64,000 bases of DNA from Acidobacteriota bacterium (lineage in GTDB: Bacteria; Acidobacteriota; Vicinamibacteria; Fen-336), in contig JACQGI010000015.1 in NCBI GenBank assembly GCA_016199625.1, positions 1 to 64,000 on the forward strand, in the 5' to 3' direction. A program made the translations under genes and the position numbers. Positions 7,857 to 16,436 of this stretch are shown here, piece by piece; positions within the stretch are counted from its first letter, which is position 1, and every line of letters begins with the position of its first letter. Under the pieces are notes generated by a model, which saw nothing but the letters and a program-made list of their open reading frames with translations, did not search any database and was not told the origin of the DNA.

Positions 7857-10800
7857 TTCGCCTCCTCCCGCGCCGACACGAAGCGCTGGTAGAGCAGGGA
7901 CACCAGGATCAGCGACACCCCCAGGCCGAGGAACGAGAGGATGCGGTAGAGGCCCGTGAGGTTCGCGAGGTCGTAGAGGAACACCTTGGCCACGGTGAGG
8001 AGGAGGAAGCCCAGGGAGATCATCCGCAGCGCCCGCACCTCGCGCAGGAGGCCGATCACCAGCAGGACCATGGCGTAGAGCCCCCACGCCACCGACATGG
8101 TGAGGTCCCGCTCGAGCTGGCGCCTCATGGCGAACTCCGCGTACGGGCCCGTGGAGAAGAAGTCCACGATCTCGAGGTTGACGAGCCAGAAGACCAGCAG
8201 CAGGCCGAGGAAGGCGGCGGCGGGGCCCACCCGCGTCGTGTCGCCCGCACGCCTCAGGAACCACGCCCCCGCGAAACAGCAGAGAGCCGACACGCCGTAG
8301 GTGTACAGCAGCCAGTTGACGATCGGGAACCCACGCTCCTGGTAACGCAGCACCTCTGGGTTCAGCAGCAGCCGCGCGCCGACGAAGGCGTACAGCAGCG
8401 CGCCGAAGAGCTTGAGCCCGGGATGCGGCAGGCGGCTGAACAGCCAGAGGACCGCCGCGGCCTCGAGAGCCCAGCCGAGGGTGATCCACTGCCGGTCGAG
8501 CTGCAGTGGGATGGCGAGGGCCACGAAGCCGAGGGCGATGGCGGCGAACAGGGCCAGGTACCGCAGGCGCAGGTGCTGGCCTCCGGCGTCGGCCGGCGAC
8601 GCCGTGAAGCGCCGGGCCACCCCCGAGAGCGCCGCCACGGTGAGCCCCGCCTGGACGACCGGGAGCGCTCCGATCCACGCCTTCCCCCAGACGGCCACGA
8701 TGGCCTGGTGGAGGGCGAGGAAGAAGGCGGGGCCGGAGAGCGCCGACGTGAGCCAGGGGAGGGGCCTCCCCCGCCACAGGCTGCGGACGGGGGCGGGGAC
8801 GAGAAACGGCAGAGCCAGGAACGCCAGGAAGAAGGCTGCGTAGAGGGGCAACACGACGCCCACGTCCGTCGGGTGGAAGTAGCTCTCCTGCCAGACGACG
8901 GCGAAGAGCGCCGAGACCGCGAGCCCGACGGGCAGGAGCGGCGTCCAGTCCCTCCGCAGGACCGAGGCGACGAGGAGCACCATGGAGACGCCCAGGGCCG
9001 CGAAGAGCGGCCAGGGATCGCCTCCCCGCTCGGCGGACCCGAGGCACCCGAAGAGCCCCGCGAGGAAGACGAGGTTCGCCCCCACGACGGCCGCCTCGTC
9101 CTCGTCGGCGTTCACGGGCGCGCGGGAGCGGAGGGCCGCCACGAGGGAGAGTGCGAGGGTGAGGAGCAATCCGACGGCCAGGTTGCGCAGCAGCGTCTCG
9201 CCCGCCGCGTTGCGGAAGAACCAGATCTGGACGAGGACCGCGCAGGCGATGCCGCCGACGGCCGCGACGCCCGGGATCCGCTCCTCGCCCGTGCGCTCCA
9301 CGAGCAGGCCGAAGAGAGCGGCCAGGAGGACCACGAAGGCCCAGGGCGGCTCGCCGAAGCCGCGCGCCACCAGGACCAGGGCGAAGAGACCGAGGCCGCC
9401 CAGCCCCACGAGGCCGGCCGCCTCCAGAAGGCTCGAGGACTCGAGCGCCTCGGGGGCGACGCGGGCGGCGAGGCGCTTGGGCGCGTTGAGGAGCGCCACG
9501 AGGGCGATGGCCGCGAGGGTCGGTCCCCACAGCGTCTCGCGCGCCAGCCCCTGGCCCGCCCAGAGCGGCAGCGTCAGCGCGGTGGCCAGGGCGCCGCCGA
9601 GAAGGAGCGGCACGCGGCCCCGGAGCAGCGCCACGGCCACGAGCGCCGCGTCGAGGAGGCCCACGTATCCGAAGAGCAGCGGCCACTCGGCCGAGTACGC
9701 CCGGTTCCCGGCGATGAGGACGGCGAAGAGGAACGGCACCGTGCCACCGAGGGCCCCGGCCTGGAGCAGCGGCTGCGAGTCCTCGGCGTCCTTCGAGAGG
9801 ACCGGCAGCAGCAGGTACAGCAGCCCGAAGACCAGGAAGGCGGTGAGGCCCACGAGCATCTTCTCGGGCGCCATGAACTTCCCGAACCAGCCCAGCTCGA
9901 TGACGAACGTGCCGGCGAGAGCGAGCAGGACGAGGCCGTGCCAGCGCTTCTTGAGCGCCACGGCCAGGAGGCCGACGTTGAGCAGCAGGATGTACGAGAA
10001 GAGGCCCACCGGCCGATCGACGCCCGTCGAGAGCGCGAGCGGGGTCGCGAAGCCGCCGAGGAGGCCGAGGATCGCCGTGAAGTAGGCGTCGTAGCGCACC
10101 GCGAGGACACCCGCCAGGACCGTGACGAGGCTCATGAGGGCGAAGGTGAGGGCGAGCGGGAAGAGGTGGTAGAGGCTGTGGCCGGCGAAGAAGGCCACGT
10201 AGAGGATCGCGATCCCGGCGCCCGAGACCGCATTCGCCGTCGTGGAATAGCCGCGGCGCAGGCTCAGCTCCGCCCAGGCGAGGCTGCCGACGCCGGCCGC
10301 CACCAGGGCCGCGATCCGGAGCTGCGGCGTGATGAGGCCCTGGTCAATCGCCCACTTGGCGAAGAACAGGCTCGCGATGACGATGGTGATCCCGCCGAGC
10401 CAGGCGGCGCCCTTGAGCCCCAGGAGGCTCTCCCAGTCGAACGAGGGCGGAGGCGCCTGGGGCGGCTCGGGCCGCGGCGGTGCCGGCCGGGGAGGTTGCG
10501 TCGGCGGTGGCGTGGGCCGGGGCGTCTCGGCGCCCCGCGCCGGCGGCCCGGGGGCTCGCACGGCGCCCGCCGCGGGTGGCGGAGCGGCGGGGGGCGACGG
10601 AGGCGCAGCCGGGACCGGTGTCGGAGCAGGGGCCGGGGGGGAAACGGGCGCGGCCGCGGGAGCGGCCTCGCCGGCCTTTGCCGCGGGATGCACGGCCGCG
10701 GCCAGCCTCTTGGCCAGGGCCTCCACACGCGTCTCGAGCGCCCCGATCGTCGCCTGCGCGGAGCGCAGGTCCGTCTGGACGCGCGAGGACCGCACCAGCG

Positions 10801-10876
10801 CGACGATGGCCAGCACTGGCGCCACGAGAGCCGCCAGCAACAACCCCAGGCCGACCAGGACGAGAATCGCCTCCAC
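7853..10876 (-). CDS. DUF2339 giant multispanning membrane protein
   Basis: The 1007-residue protein begins with a membrane helix, a short coiled coil and a very Pro/Ala-rich linker (about residues 70-135). More than twenty hydrophobic helices follow, with DUF2339 landmarks such as WESLLGLKGAAWLGGITI and RFVSAREEAK at the end. It is an integral inner-membrane protein of unknown function. I choose the GTG at 10876 because AGGAGG stands 7 nt upstream; an in-frame GTG at 10915 has no such site. The downstream DUF3999 gene overlaps it by 4 nt, so the products probably act together. Confidence 0.85.
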   Translation of the reverse strand: MEAILVLVGLGLLLAALVAPVLAIVALVRSSRVQTDLRSAQATIGALETRVEALAKRLAAAVHPAAKAGEAAPAAAPVSPPAPAPTPVPAAPPSPPAAPPPAAGAVRAPGPPARGAETPRPTPPPTQPPRPAPPRPEPPQAPPPSFDWESLLGLKGAAWLGGITIVIASLFFAKWAIDQGLITPQLRIAALVAAGVGSLAWAELSLRRGYSTTANAVSGAGIAILYVAFFAGHSLYHLFPLALTFALMSLVTVLAGVLAVRYDAYFTAILGLLGGFATPLALSTGVDRPVGLFSYILLLNVGLLAVALKKRWHGLVLLALAGTFVIELGWFGKFMAPEKMLVGLTAFLVFGLLYLLLPVLSKDAEDSQPLLQAGALGGTVPFLFAVLIAGNRAYSAEWPLLFGYVGLLDAALVAVALLRGRVPLLLGGALATALTLPLWAGQGLARETLWGPTLAAIALVALLNAPKRLAARVAPEALESSSLLEAAGLVGLGGLGLFALVLVARGFGEPPWAFVVLLAALFGLLVERTGEERIPGVAAVGGIACAVLVQIWFFRNAAGETLLRNLAVGLLLTLALSLVAALRSRAPVNADEDEAAVVGANLVFLAGLFGCLGSAERGGDPWPLFAALGVSMVLLVASVLRRDWTPLLPVGLAVSALFAVVWQESYFHPTDVGVVLPLYAAFFLAFLALPFLVPAPVRSLWRGRPLPWLTSALSGPAFFLALHQAIVAVWGKAWIGALPVVQAGLTVAALSGVARRFTASPADAGGQHLRLRYLALFAAIALGFVALAIPLQLDRQWITLGWALEAAAVLWLFSRLPHPGLKLFGALLYAFVGARLLLNPEVLRYQERGFPIVNWLLYTYGVSALCCFAGAWFLRRAGDTTRVGPAAAFLGLLLVFWLVNLEIVDFFSTGPYAEFAMRRQLERDLTMSVAWGLYAMVLLVIGLLREVRALRMISLGFLLLTVAKVFLYDLANLTGLYRILSFLGLGVSLILVSLLYQRFVSAREEAK

Positions 10877-10968
10877 GGCCCACCCTCCTGCGGCCGAGAC
10901 CGCCGGCCGCTCCACCGCCTTCAGGAGTACGGTACGGGCCCGGGCCGGCCGGCGACCGGCGCCCTTGT

Positions 10969-10986
10969 GACGGTTGCGAAACCGTC
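10969..10986 (-). terminator. hairpin at the pcm stop codon
   Basis: GACGGTT and AACCGTC form a perfect 7-bp stem with a 4-nt loop that touches the pcm stop codon. No U-tract follows, so this is a weak terminator or a 3'-end stabiliser between pcm and the DUF2339 gene. Confidence 0.35.
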
Positions 10987-11687
10987 TACTTCCGGATCTC
11001 CCCCGTCATCGGGACGAAGCGTACCGGGAGGACGCTGCGCTGCTCGAAGCGGGTGCCGCGCCGCGTCAGGACCACGAGCTCCTGGTACTCGTCCCCCACC
11101 GGGATGACCAGGCGTCCGCCGTCCGCGAGCTGTGCCTTGAGCGGCTCGGGGATCCGAGGGGCGGCCGCCGTGACCATGATGCCGGCGAACGGCGCGGCCT
11201 CGGGCCAGCCCTGGTAGCCGTCACCCGCCCGCACCTCGACGTTCCGGTAGCCCAGCCGCAGGAGGCGCTCCTTCGCTTCGAGGGCCAGGGGCTCCACGAT
11301 CTCGATGGTGAACACCCTGGCGGCGATTTCAGCCAGGACCGCCGCCTGATAGCCGGACCCGGTTCCGACCTCGAGAACGGTCTCGCCCCCCCTGAGGCCC
11401 AGCGCTTCGGTCATGAAGGCGACGATGTAGGGCTGGGAGATCGTCTGCCCGTGGCCGATAGGAAGCGGGTGGTCGTCGTACGACTCGGCGACGAGGCCCG
11501 GAGGAACGAACAGGTGTCGCGGCACCTTCCGCAGAGCCGCCAGCGCCTTCGCGTCGCGGACCTCCCGGGCCTCGATCTGATCCGCGACCATCCGCTCCCG
11601 CGCCTGCGCCAGCGCGGCCTCGTCGGTCGCGACGGAGGCCGGCGCGCAGGAGAGCGCCGAGAGCGCCAACAGGCGGGCCATGAGCAT
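10986..11687 (-). CDS. pcm: protein-L-isoaspartate O-methyltransferase, exported form
   Basis: The 233-residue protein matches PIMT: IGHGQTISQPYIVAFMTEAL, the SAM-binding loop EVGTGSGYQAAVLAE and the C-terminal GGRLVIPVG. PIMT methylates isoaspartyl residues to start protein repair, using S-adenosylmethionine. The N-terminus MLMARLLALSALSCAPASVA looks like a signal peptide with a possible lipobox-like cysteine at residue 14. That suggests export, which is unusual because SAM is cytoplasmic. A second ATG two codons downstream does not remove the hydrophobic segment. The next gene upstream, proS, ends 96 nt away. Confidence 0.9.
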   Translation of the reverse strand: MLMARLLALSALSCAPASVATDEAALAQARERMVADQIEAREVRDAKALAALRKVPRHLFVPPGLVAESYDDHPLPIGHGQTISQPYIVAFMTEALGLRGGETVLEVGTGSGYQAAVLAEIAARVFTIEIVEPLALEAKERLLRLGYRNVEVRAGDGYQGWPEAAPFAGIMVTAAAPRIPEPLKAQLADGGRLVIPVGDEYQELVVLTRRGTRFEQRSVLPVRFVPMTGEIRK

Positions 11688-11783
11688 CGCCGGGGGGCTG
11701 CGAATACCCTAGTTCACCACAACTCCGCCGACCACGGCAACCGCCTGAGGGCGGGGTGCGCCGAGCGCGGTGCGTTTCAGCCG

Positions 11784-13235
11784 TCAGTACGCCTGCGCGA
11801 AGTAGACCTCGCGGGGCGACGGCTTCCCGCAGCGGACGCACGCGCCCGCCGCGGCCTCCCCCTCGGTGGGGATCACGCGGATCGTGGCTTTGGTCTCTTC
11901 CTTCACCTTGGCCTCGCAGGCGGCGTCGCCGCACCAGCCGGCGACGAGGAAGCCGCGCTTCGCCTCCATGACCTGCTCGAACTGGTCGTACGTCGTCACC
12001 CGAGTCGTGTCGTCGGCCATGAACTTCCGGGCACGTTCGAGGAGCTGGCGCTGCATCGCCCCGAGGCGCTGCGGGACCTCGACGGCGAGACCGGCCAGCG
12101 GGACGAAGGCCTTCTCCCGGCTGTCGCGGCGGACGAGCACGCACTGGTCCTTCTCGATGTCCTTGGGCCCGATCTCGAGGCGCAGCGGCACGCCGCGCAT
12201 CTCCCAGTCGGCGTACTTGAACCCGGGCTGCTGTGTGTCCCGGTCGTCGAGGTGGACGCGCACGCCGGCCGCTCGCAGCACGGCCGCCACCTCACGGGCC
12301 TTGGGCAGCACCTGCTCGTTCCAGTCCCCCTTCCGCGGCGGGATGGGCACGATGACGACCTGGTGAGGGGCGATCCGGGGCGGGAGGACGAGGCCCGAGT
12401 CGTCGCCGTGGGTCATGATCATCCCGCCCACCATGCGGGTGGAGGTGCCCCAGGACGTGGACCAGGGCTTCACACGCTGCTGGTTCCGGTCCAGGTACTC
12501 GATGCCGTAGGCCGTGGCGAAGTGCTGGCCGAGGTTGTGGGACGTCCCCGCCTGGAGCGCCTTCCCGTCGGACATCAGGGCCTCGATGGCATAGGTGCGC
12601 AGCGCGCCGGCGAACTTCTCGGTGTCGGACTTCCGGCCCCAGACCACGGGCATCGCGAGGATCTCCTCCGAGAAGCTCCGGTAGACGTGGAGCATCTTGA
12701 GGGTCTCCTCCTCGGCTTGGGCCTCGGTCTCGTGGAGCGTGTGCCCTTCCTGCCACAGGAACTCCGTCGTGCGCAGGAACGGCCGCGTGACCTTTTCCCA
12801 GCGCACGACGTTGGCCCACTGGTTGATGAGGATGGGCAGGTCGCGCCACGACTTCACCCACTTGGCGTACATCGAGCAGATGATCGCCTCGGAGGTCGGT
12901 CGCACCGCGAGCGGCTCCTCGAGCTCCTCCCCCCCGCCGACGGTCACCCAGGCGCACTCCGGGGAGAAGCCCTCGACGTGCTCCTTCTCCTTCTCGAGGT
13001 AGCTCTTCGGGATGAACAGCGGGAAGTACGCGTTGACGTGGCCGGTCTCCTTGATGCGCCGGTCCATGTCGGCCTGCATGTTCTCCCAGACCGCGTAGCC
13101 GTAAGGGCGGATGATCATGCAGCCCTTGACCGGCCCGTAGTCGGCCATCTCCGCCTTGAGGACCACGTCCAGGTACCACTGGGAGAAGTCCTGGCTCTTG
13201 GGCGTGATCTCCTTGAGGGTGCGCTCTTTTTCCAT
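11784..13235 (-). CDS. proS: prolyl-tRNA synthetase, archaeal/eukaryotic-type (ProS type 3)
   Basis: The 483-residue class II synthetase charges tRNA-Pro. Visible motifs include the motif 2 region NVVRWEKVTRPFLRTTEFLW, the proline-binding QAGTSHNLGQHF and the motif 3 region PHQVVIVPIP leading to the anticodon-binding domain. The C-terminal part has the cysteines WCGDAACE and CVRCGK of the zinc-binding extension and ends in a terminal tyrosine (YFAQAY). It lacks the large editing insertion of the bacterial long form, so this is the short archaeal/eukaryotic type. The ATG start is 2 nt after the terC stop, so the two genes are one transcript. Confidence 0.95.
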   Translation of the reverse strand: MEKERTLKEITPKSQDFSQWYLDVVLKAEMADYGPVKGCMIIRPYGYAVWENMQADMDRRIKETGHVNAYFPLFIPKSYLEKEKEHVEGFSPECAWVTVGGGEELEEPLAVRPTSEAIICSMYAKWVKSWRDLPILINQWANVVRWEKVTRPFLRTTEFLWQEGHTLHETEAQAEEETLKMLHVYRSFSEEILAMPVVWGRKSDTEKFAGALRTYAIEALMSDGKALQAGTSHNLGQHFATAYGIEYLDRNQQRVKPWSTSWGTSTRMVGGMIMTHGDDSGLVLPPRIAPHQVVIVPIPPRKGDWNEQVLPKAREVAAVLRAAGVRVHLDDRDTQQPGFKYADWEMRGVPLRLEIGPKDIEKDQCVLVRRDSREKAFVPLAGLAVEVPQRLGAMQRQLLERARKFMADDTTRVTTYDQFEQVMEAKRGFLVAGWCGDAACEAKVKEETKATIRVIPTEGEAAAGACVRCGKPSPREVYFAQAY

Positions 13236-13237
13236 GG

Positions 13238-14260
13238 TCAGCGGGGCCCCTCCTGGGCCTTGGGGAACACGAGGGAGAGGACGACGGACACGGCGATGAC
13301 GCCGATGATGACGCCCAGGGAGATGCCGATCGGGAAGTGGCCGCCCCACAGTCGGTTGAGAATCACCATCTTGAGGCCCACGAAGACGAGCACGATCCCG
13401 AGGCCGTACTTCAGCATGTGGAACAGGTCCATGGCCCCGGCGAGCATGAAGTACAGGTTCCGGAGACCGAGGATCGCGAAGATGTTCGACGTGAAGACGA
13501 CGAGAGGCTCCTTCGTCAGGGCGAAGATGGCCGGTACGGAGTCCACGGCGAAGAGGATGTCGGTCATCTCGAGGAACAGCAGCGCGATGAAGAGGGGCGT
13601 CGCGTGGAGGACGCCCCCCAGCTTCACGAAGAAGCGCTGCTCGTGGAATTCCGCCGTCACGGGGACGAAGCGGCGGAACAGCTTGATGACGGCGTTCTCT
13701 TCGGGAAGGACCTCCTTCTCGGGGGCGAACATCATCCGGCCGCCGGTCACCACGAGGAACGCCCCGAAGAGCCACACGACCCACTCGAACCGGAGCAGGA
13801 GCGCCCCAAGGGCGATGAAGATCGCCCGGAAGACGAGGGCCCCCATGATCCCGAAGAACAGGACCCTGTGCTGGTACTTCGCCGGGATCGCGAAGTAGTT
13901 GAGGACCACGACGAACACGAAGATGTTGTCCACCGAGAGCGAGTACTCGACGACGTAGCCGGCCAGGAACTCGAGGGCCGTCTGCTTCGCCGCTCTCGCC
14001 GCGTCGAACCCCGGAATGGCCGCGAGGCTCGGGTCCACGGGGAAGTGGTGGAGCATGTACCGGTAGAAGCCGTAGTTGAACGCCAGGGCCAGGCTCACCC
14101 ACACGACGCTCCAGGCCGCGGCCTCCTTGACCGACACCGTGTGCGCCTTGCGGTGGAACACCCCGAGGTCCAGCAGCAGCAGGAGGAGGACGAAGACCGT
14201 GAAGCCCGCGTAGAACCACCAGTGGTCCTCGAACGGGAAGAGCCGGACCTCGTTCAGCAT
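13238..14260 (-). CDS. TerC family integral membrane protein
   Basis: The 340-residue protein has about nine hydrophobic helices and the paired acidic motifs of the TerC family, EYSLSVDNIFVFVVV (about residues 105-120) and DILFAVDSVPAIFAL (about 220-235), thought to line a metal path. TerC proteins are linked to tellurite resistance and to manganese efflux that supports metalation of exported proteins. The ATG at 14260 overlaps the end of nadB by 7 nt. It sits in the order nadB-terC-proS on one strand. Confidence 0.93.
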   Translation of the reverse strand: MLNEVRLFPFEDHWWFYAGFTVFVLLLLLLDLGVFHRKAHTVSVKEAAAWSVVWVSLALAFNYGFYRYMLHHFPVDPSLAAIPGFDAARAAKQTALEFLAGYVVEYSLSVDNIFVFVVVLNYFAIPAKYQHRVLFFGIMGALVFRAIFIALGALLLRFEWVVWLFGAFLVVTGGRMMFAPEKEVLPEENAVIKLFRRFVPVTAEFHEQRFFVKLGGVLHATPLFIALLFLEMTDILFAVDSVPAIFALTKEPLVVFTSNIFAILGLRNLYFMLAGAMDLFHMLKYGLGIVLVFVGLKMVILNRLWGGHFPIGISLGVIIGVIAVSVVLSLVFPKAQEGPR

Positions 14261-15819
14261 GGTGCTCTCTCGGGAACCGGCGCGCCCACGTCCCCGAGGC
14301 GCGGCCGGCCCCCTTCGAGAAGCGTGTGGCCCAGGAAGCGGTCGTCGGCCCGGGGGAAGTCGCCGCGGAAGTGCCCTCCCCGGCTCTCTTCGCGGAACAG
14401 CGCCGACACGGCCATGGACCACGCCACGTCGGCGAGGTTGCGCTCCTCCGCGGCCTCGCGGTCGGCGGGTGGCGAGGGGGCCGTCCGGCGGACCTCCTCG
14501 AGGAACGCGATCAGCCCCCGGAGCCCGCCGGCGTCCCGCTCGAGGCCGAGGCCGTCCCAGGCGCGCCGCTGGATCTCCTGGCGCCGGCCCGCGGCGGCTT
14601 GCGGCGTTCCGGACGCGGGCGGGACGTCGGGCCCGACCCGCGCTTCCGGGCCGTCGGCCACCATGGCCTCGGCGGCGCGGGCACCGAACACGAGCCCTTC
14701 GAGGAGCGAGTTGCTGGCCAGGCGGTTCGCGCCGTGGACCCCCGTGCCCGCCGCCTCGCCGGCGGCGTAGAGCCCGGGGAGCGTCGTCCGCCCGTGCAGG
14801 TCCGTGGCCACGCCTCCCATGACGTAGTGGGCGGCGGGCGTCACGGGGACGGGATCCCGGCTCACGTCCACCCCGTAGCGGAGGCACGTCGCGTGGATGC
14901 GCGGGAAGCGGCTCCGCACCCGCTCCGGGTCCAGGTGGCGCAGGTCGAGTGTGACCGGGCCGCGTCCCGCCCCGTTCTCGCGGAAGATCGCCCGCGCCAC
15001 CTGGTCACGGGGGGCCAGCTCCTCCGTGAAGCGCTCCCCCGCGCCGTTGCGCAGGTGGGCGCCCTCACCCCGCACCGCCTCCGAGACGAGGAACCGCGGG
15101 GCGCCCGCCACGGCGAGGGCCGTGGGATGGAACTGGACGAACTCCATGTCCAGGAGCACCGCGCCCGCCCTCAGGGCCATGGCGACCCCGTCGCCGGTGG
15201 CCACCGGCGGGTTGGTCGTCTCGGCGAAGACCTGTCCGGCGCCACCGGTCGCCAGCAGCGTGGCGCGGCCGAGGACGGTGGTCTCGGAGCCATCCTCCTC
15301 GAGGAACCGGCACCCGACGACGCGGCCGGCGTCGAGGACGAGGTCGCTCGAGCAGGCGAAGGAGCGCACGCTGACGTTCTCGGTGACCCGCGCCCTCTCG
15401 AGGAGCGACCGGACCATCTCCCAGCCCGTGGCGTCGCCGAGGGCGTGCAGGACCCGATTGCGCGAGTGAGCCCCTTCGCGGGTGAAGTGAAAGCGCCCCT
15501 CCTCGCGGTCGAAGCGCGTTCCCCAGGAGGCCAGCTCGCGGATCCGCTCGGGCCCTTCCTCCACCAGCACCCGGGCCGCGGCCTCGGAGACGAGGCCCGC
15601 CCCCGCCGCGAGCGTGTCCTGGAGGTGGAGCCCCGCGTCGTCGTCGGGCCCCAGGGCGACGGCGACACCGCCCTGGGCGTAGCCGGTGTTGCTCTCGGTG
15701 GGTTGGTCCTTGGTCACCACCAGGACGCGCCCGTGCCGCGCGAGGCCCAAGGCCGCCCGCAGCCCCGCGATCCCGGAGCCCAGGACCAGAAAGTCCGCCC
15801 GCAACGTGTCTCCCTTCAT
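14254..15819 (-). CDS. nadB: L-aspartate oxidase
   Basis: The 521-residue flavoprotein oxidises L-aspartate to iminoaspartate, the first step of de novo NAD synthesis. It has the N-terminal FAD motif VLGSGIAGLRAALGLARHG, TESNTGYAQGGVAVAL, the active-site region LDMEFVQFHPTAL with SEAVRGEGAHLRN, TPAAHYVMGGV, and the C-terminal helical domain. The start is given as ATG 15819. A TTG at 15804 has the better Shine-Dalgarno sequence (AAGGGAG, 5 nt upstream) and may be the true start. nadA and nadC are not in the window. Confidence 0.94.
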   Translation of the reverse strand: MKGDTLRADFLVLGSGIAGLRAALGLARHGRVLVVTKDQPTESNTGYAQGGVAVALGPDDDAGLHLQDTLAAGAGLVSEAAARVLVEEGPERIRELASWGTRFDREEGRFHFTREGAHSRNRVLHALGDATGWEMVRSLLERARVTENVSVRSFACSSDLVLDAGRVVGCRFLEEDGSETTVLGRATLLATGGAGQVFAETTNPPVATGDGVAMALRAGAVLLDMEFVQFHPTALAVAGAPRFLVSEAVRGEGAHLRNGAGERFTEELAPRDQVARAIFRENGAGRGPVTLDLRHLDPERVRSRFPRIHATCLRYGVDVSRDPVPVTPAAHYVMGGVATDLHGRTTLPGLYAAGEAAGTGVHGANRLASNSLLEGLVFGARAAEAMVADGPEARVGPDVPPASGTPQAAAGRRQEIQRRAWDGLGLERDAGGLRGLIAFLEEVRRTAPSPPADREAAEERNLADVAWSMAVSALFREESRGGHFRGDFPRADDRFLGHTLLEGGRPRLGDVGAPVPERAPC

Positions 15820-15848
15820 CTCTTTCACCCGACGGCTCAAAGATTCGG

Positions 15849-15857
15849 ATTCTATCA
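15849..15857 (-). promoter_or_regulatory. extended -10 promoter of nadB
   Basis: TGATAGAAT on the minus strand is a TGn extended -10. No -35 is seen, as expected for extended -10 promoters. The predicted transcript would start near 15842, about 22 nt before ATG 15819. Confidence 0.5.
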
Positions 15858-15866
15858 AAAGAGCCC

Positions 15867-15896
15867 TTGACCCGCCTTGGACCGCGGTGCTACCTT
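15867..15896 (+). promoter_or_regulatory. sigma-70-type promoter before the small coiled-coil gene
   Basis: TTGACC (15867-15872), an 18-nt spacer and TACCTT (15891-15896) fit a housekeeping promoter. The predicted leader is about 58 nt. It lies back to back with the nadB promoter. Confidence 0.5.
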
Positions 15897-15960
15897 TTCT
15901 GGGCCTCTCGGAACGCGATCCCCTCGCCCTCCCTTCGTCTCTCCCAGAAAGACGACCGAA

Positions 15961-16407
15961 GTGAAGAGCATCGTCTGCATCGTCGTGCTCGCGACCGCCC
16001 CCGTCTCGGCCCGCGACGAGACCTACACGTACACCAACGAGGACCTCGAGCGGGTCGCGCCCTACCGCGACCAGATGGGAGCGTGGACCGTCGACGGCCC
16101 CGGCCCTGGAGCCGGCAAGGCCCCGACCCCCGACCGCCAGGCGACCGCGCAGGAGGCCACCGAGCGCCGCTGGAGGCGCGAGGCGCGGCGACTCCAGGAG
16201 CGTCTCGCCCCCCGGAAGAAGCGGGCGGACGAGCTCCGCCAGAGGATCGAGGAGCGCCGCCACGCGACCGGCGCGCCGTGGAAGGACCCGCAGCGCGAGC
16301 GTCTCGAGAGCGAGCTCGAGGCCGTCGAGTTCCTGATCCGGCAGGCCGAGGACGCGTTCGAAGAGCGGGCGCGGAAGGCCGGGGCGCTCCCGGGGTGGAT
16401 CAGGTAG
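15961..16407 (+). CDS. secreted coiled-coil protein, YTxEDLE/PGWIR family
   Basis: The 148-residue protein has a short signal peptide (about residues 1-18, VKSIVCIVVLATAPVSAR), a conserved-looking patch TYTNEDLERV, a low-complexity linker, a charged helical coiled coil (about 65-140) and the ending GALPGWIR. I know no domain name for it. It shares its plan and both end motifs with the 217-residue protein at 25668-26321, so the two are paralogues. The GTG start is chosen because the signal peptide begins there. aroB follows after 29 nt and has its own -10 element. An envelope scaffold or chaperone-like role is possible but not shown. Confidence 0.7.
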   Translation: MKSIVCIVVLATAPVSARDETYTYTNEDLERVAPYRDQMGAWTVDGPGPGAGKAPTPDRQATAQEATERRWRREARRLQERLAPRKKRADELRQRIEERRHATGAPWKDPQRERLESELEAVEFLIRQAEDAFEERARKAGALPGWIR

Positions 16408-16422
16408 CCGGGTCCCGTGTGC

Positions 16423-16428
16423 TATCCT
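16423..16428 (+). promoter_or_regulatory. -10 element before aroB
   Basis: TATCCT lies 8 nt before the GTG of aroB; no Shine-Dalgarno sequence is present, which predicts a leaderless start. No good -35 is visible. Confidence 0.4.
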
Positions 16429-16436
16429 GCCCGCCT

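Noticed and set aside
7856-9686. DUF3999 frame open far into the DUF2339 gene, suggesting a fusion
   Set aside because: The signal peptide and the GTGA overlap place the DUF3999 start at 7856, and the extended region has shadow-like composition.
15867-15960. In-frame upstream extension of the small coiled-coil protein to 15877
   Set aside because: It would run before and across the promoter spacer and destroys the signal peptide that begins at GTG 15961.
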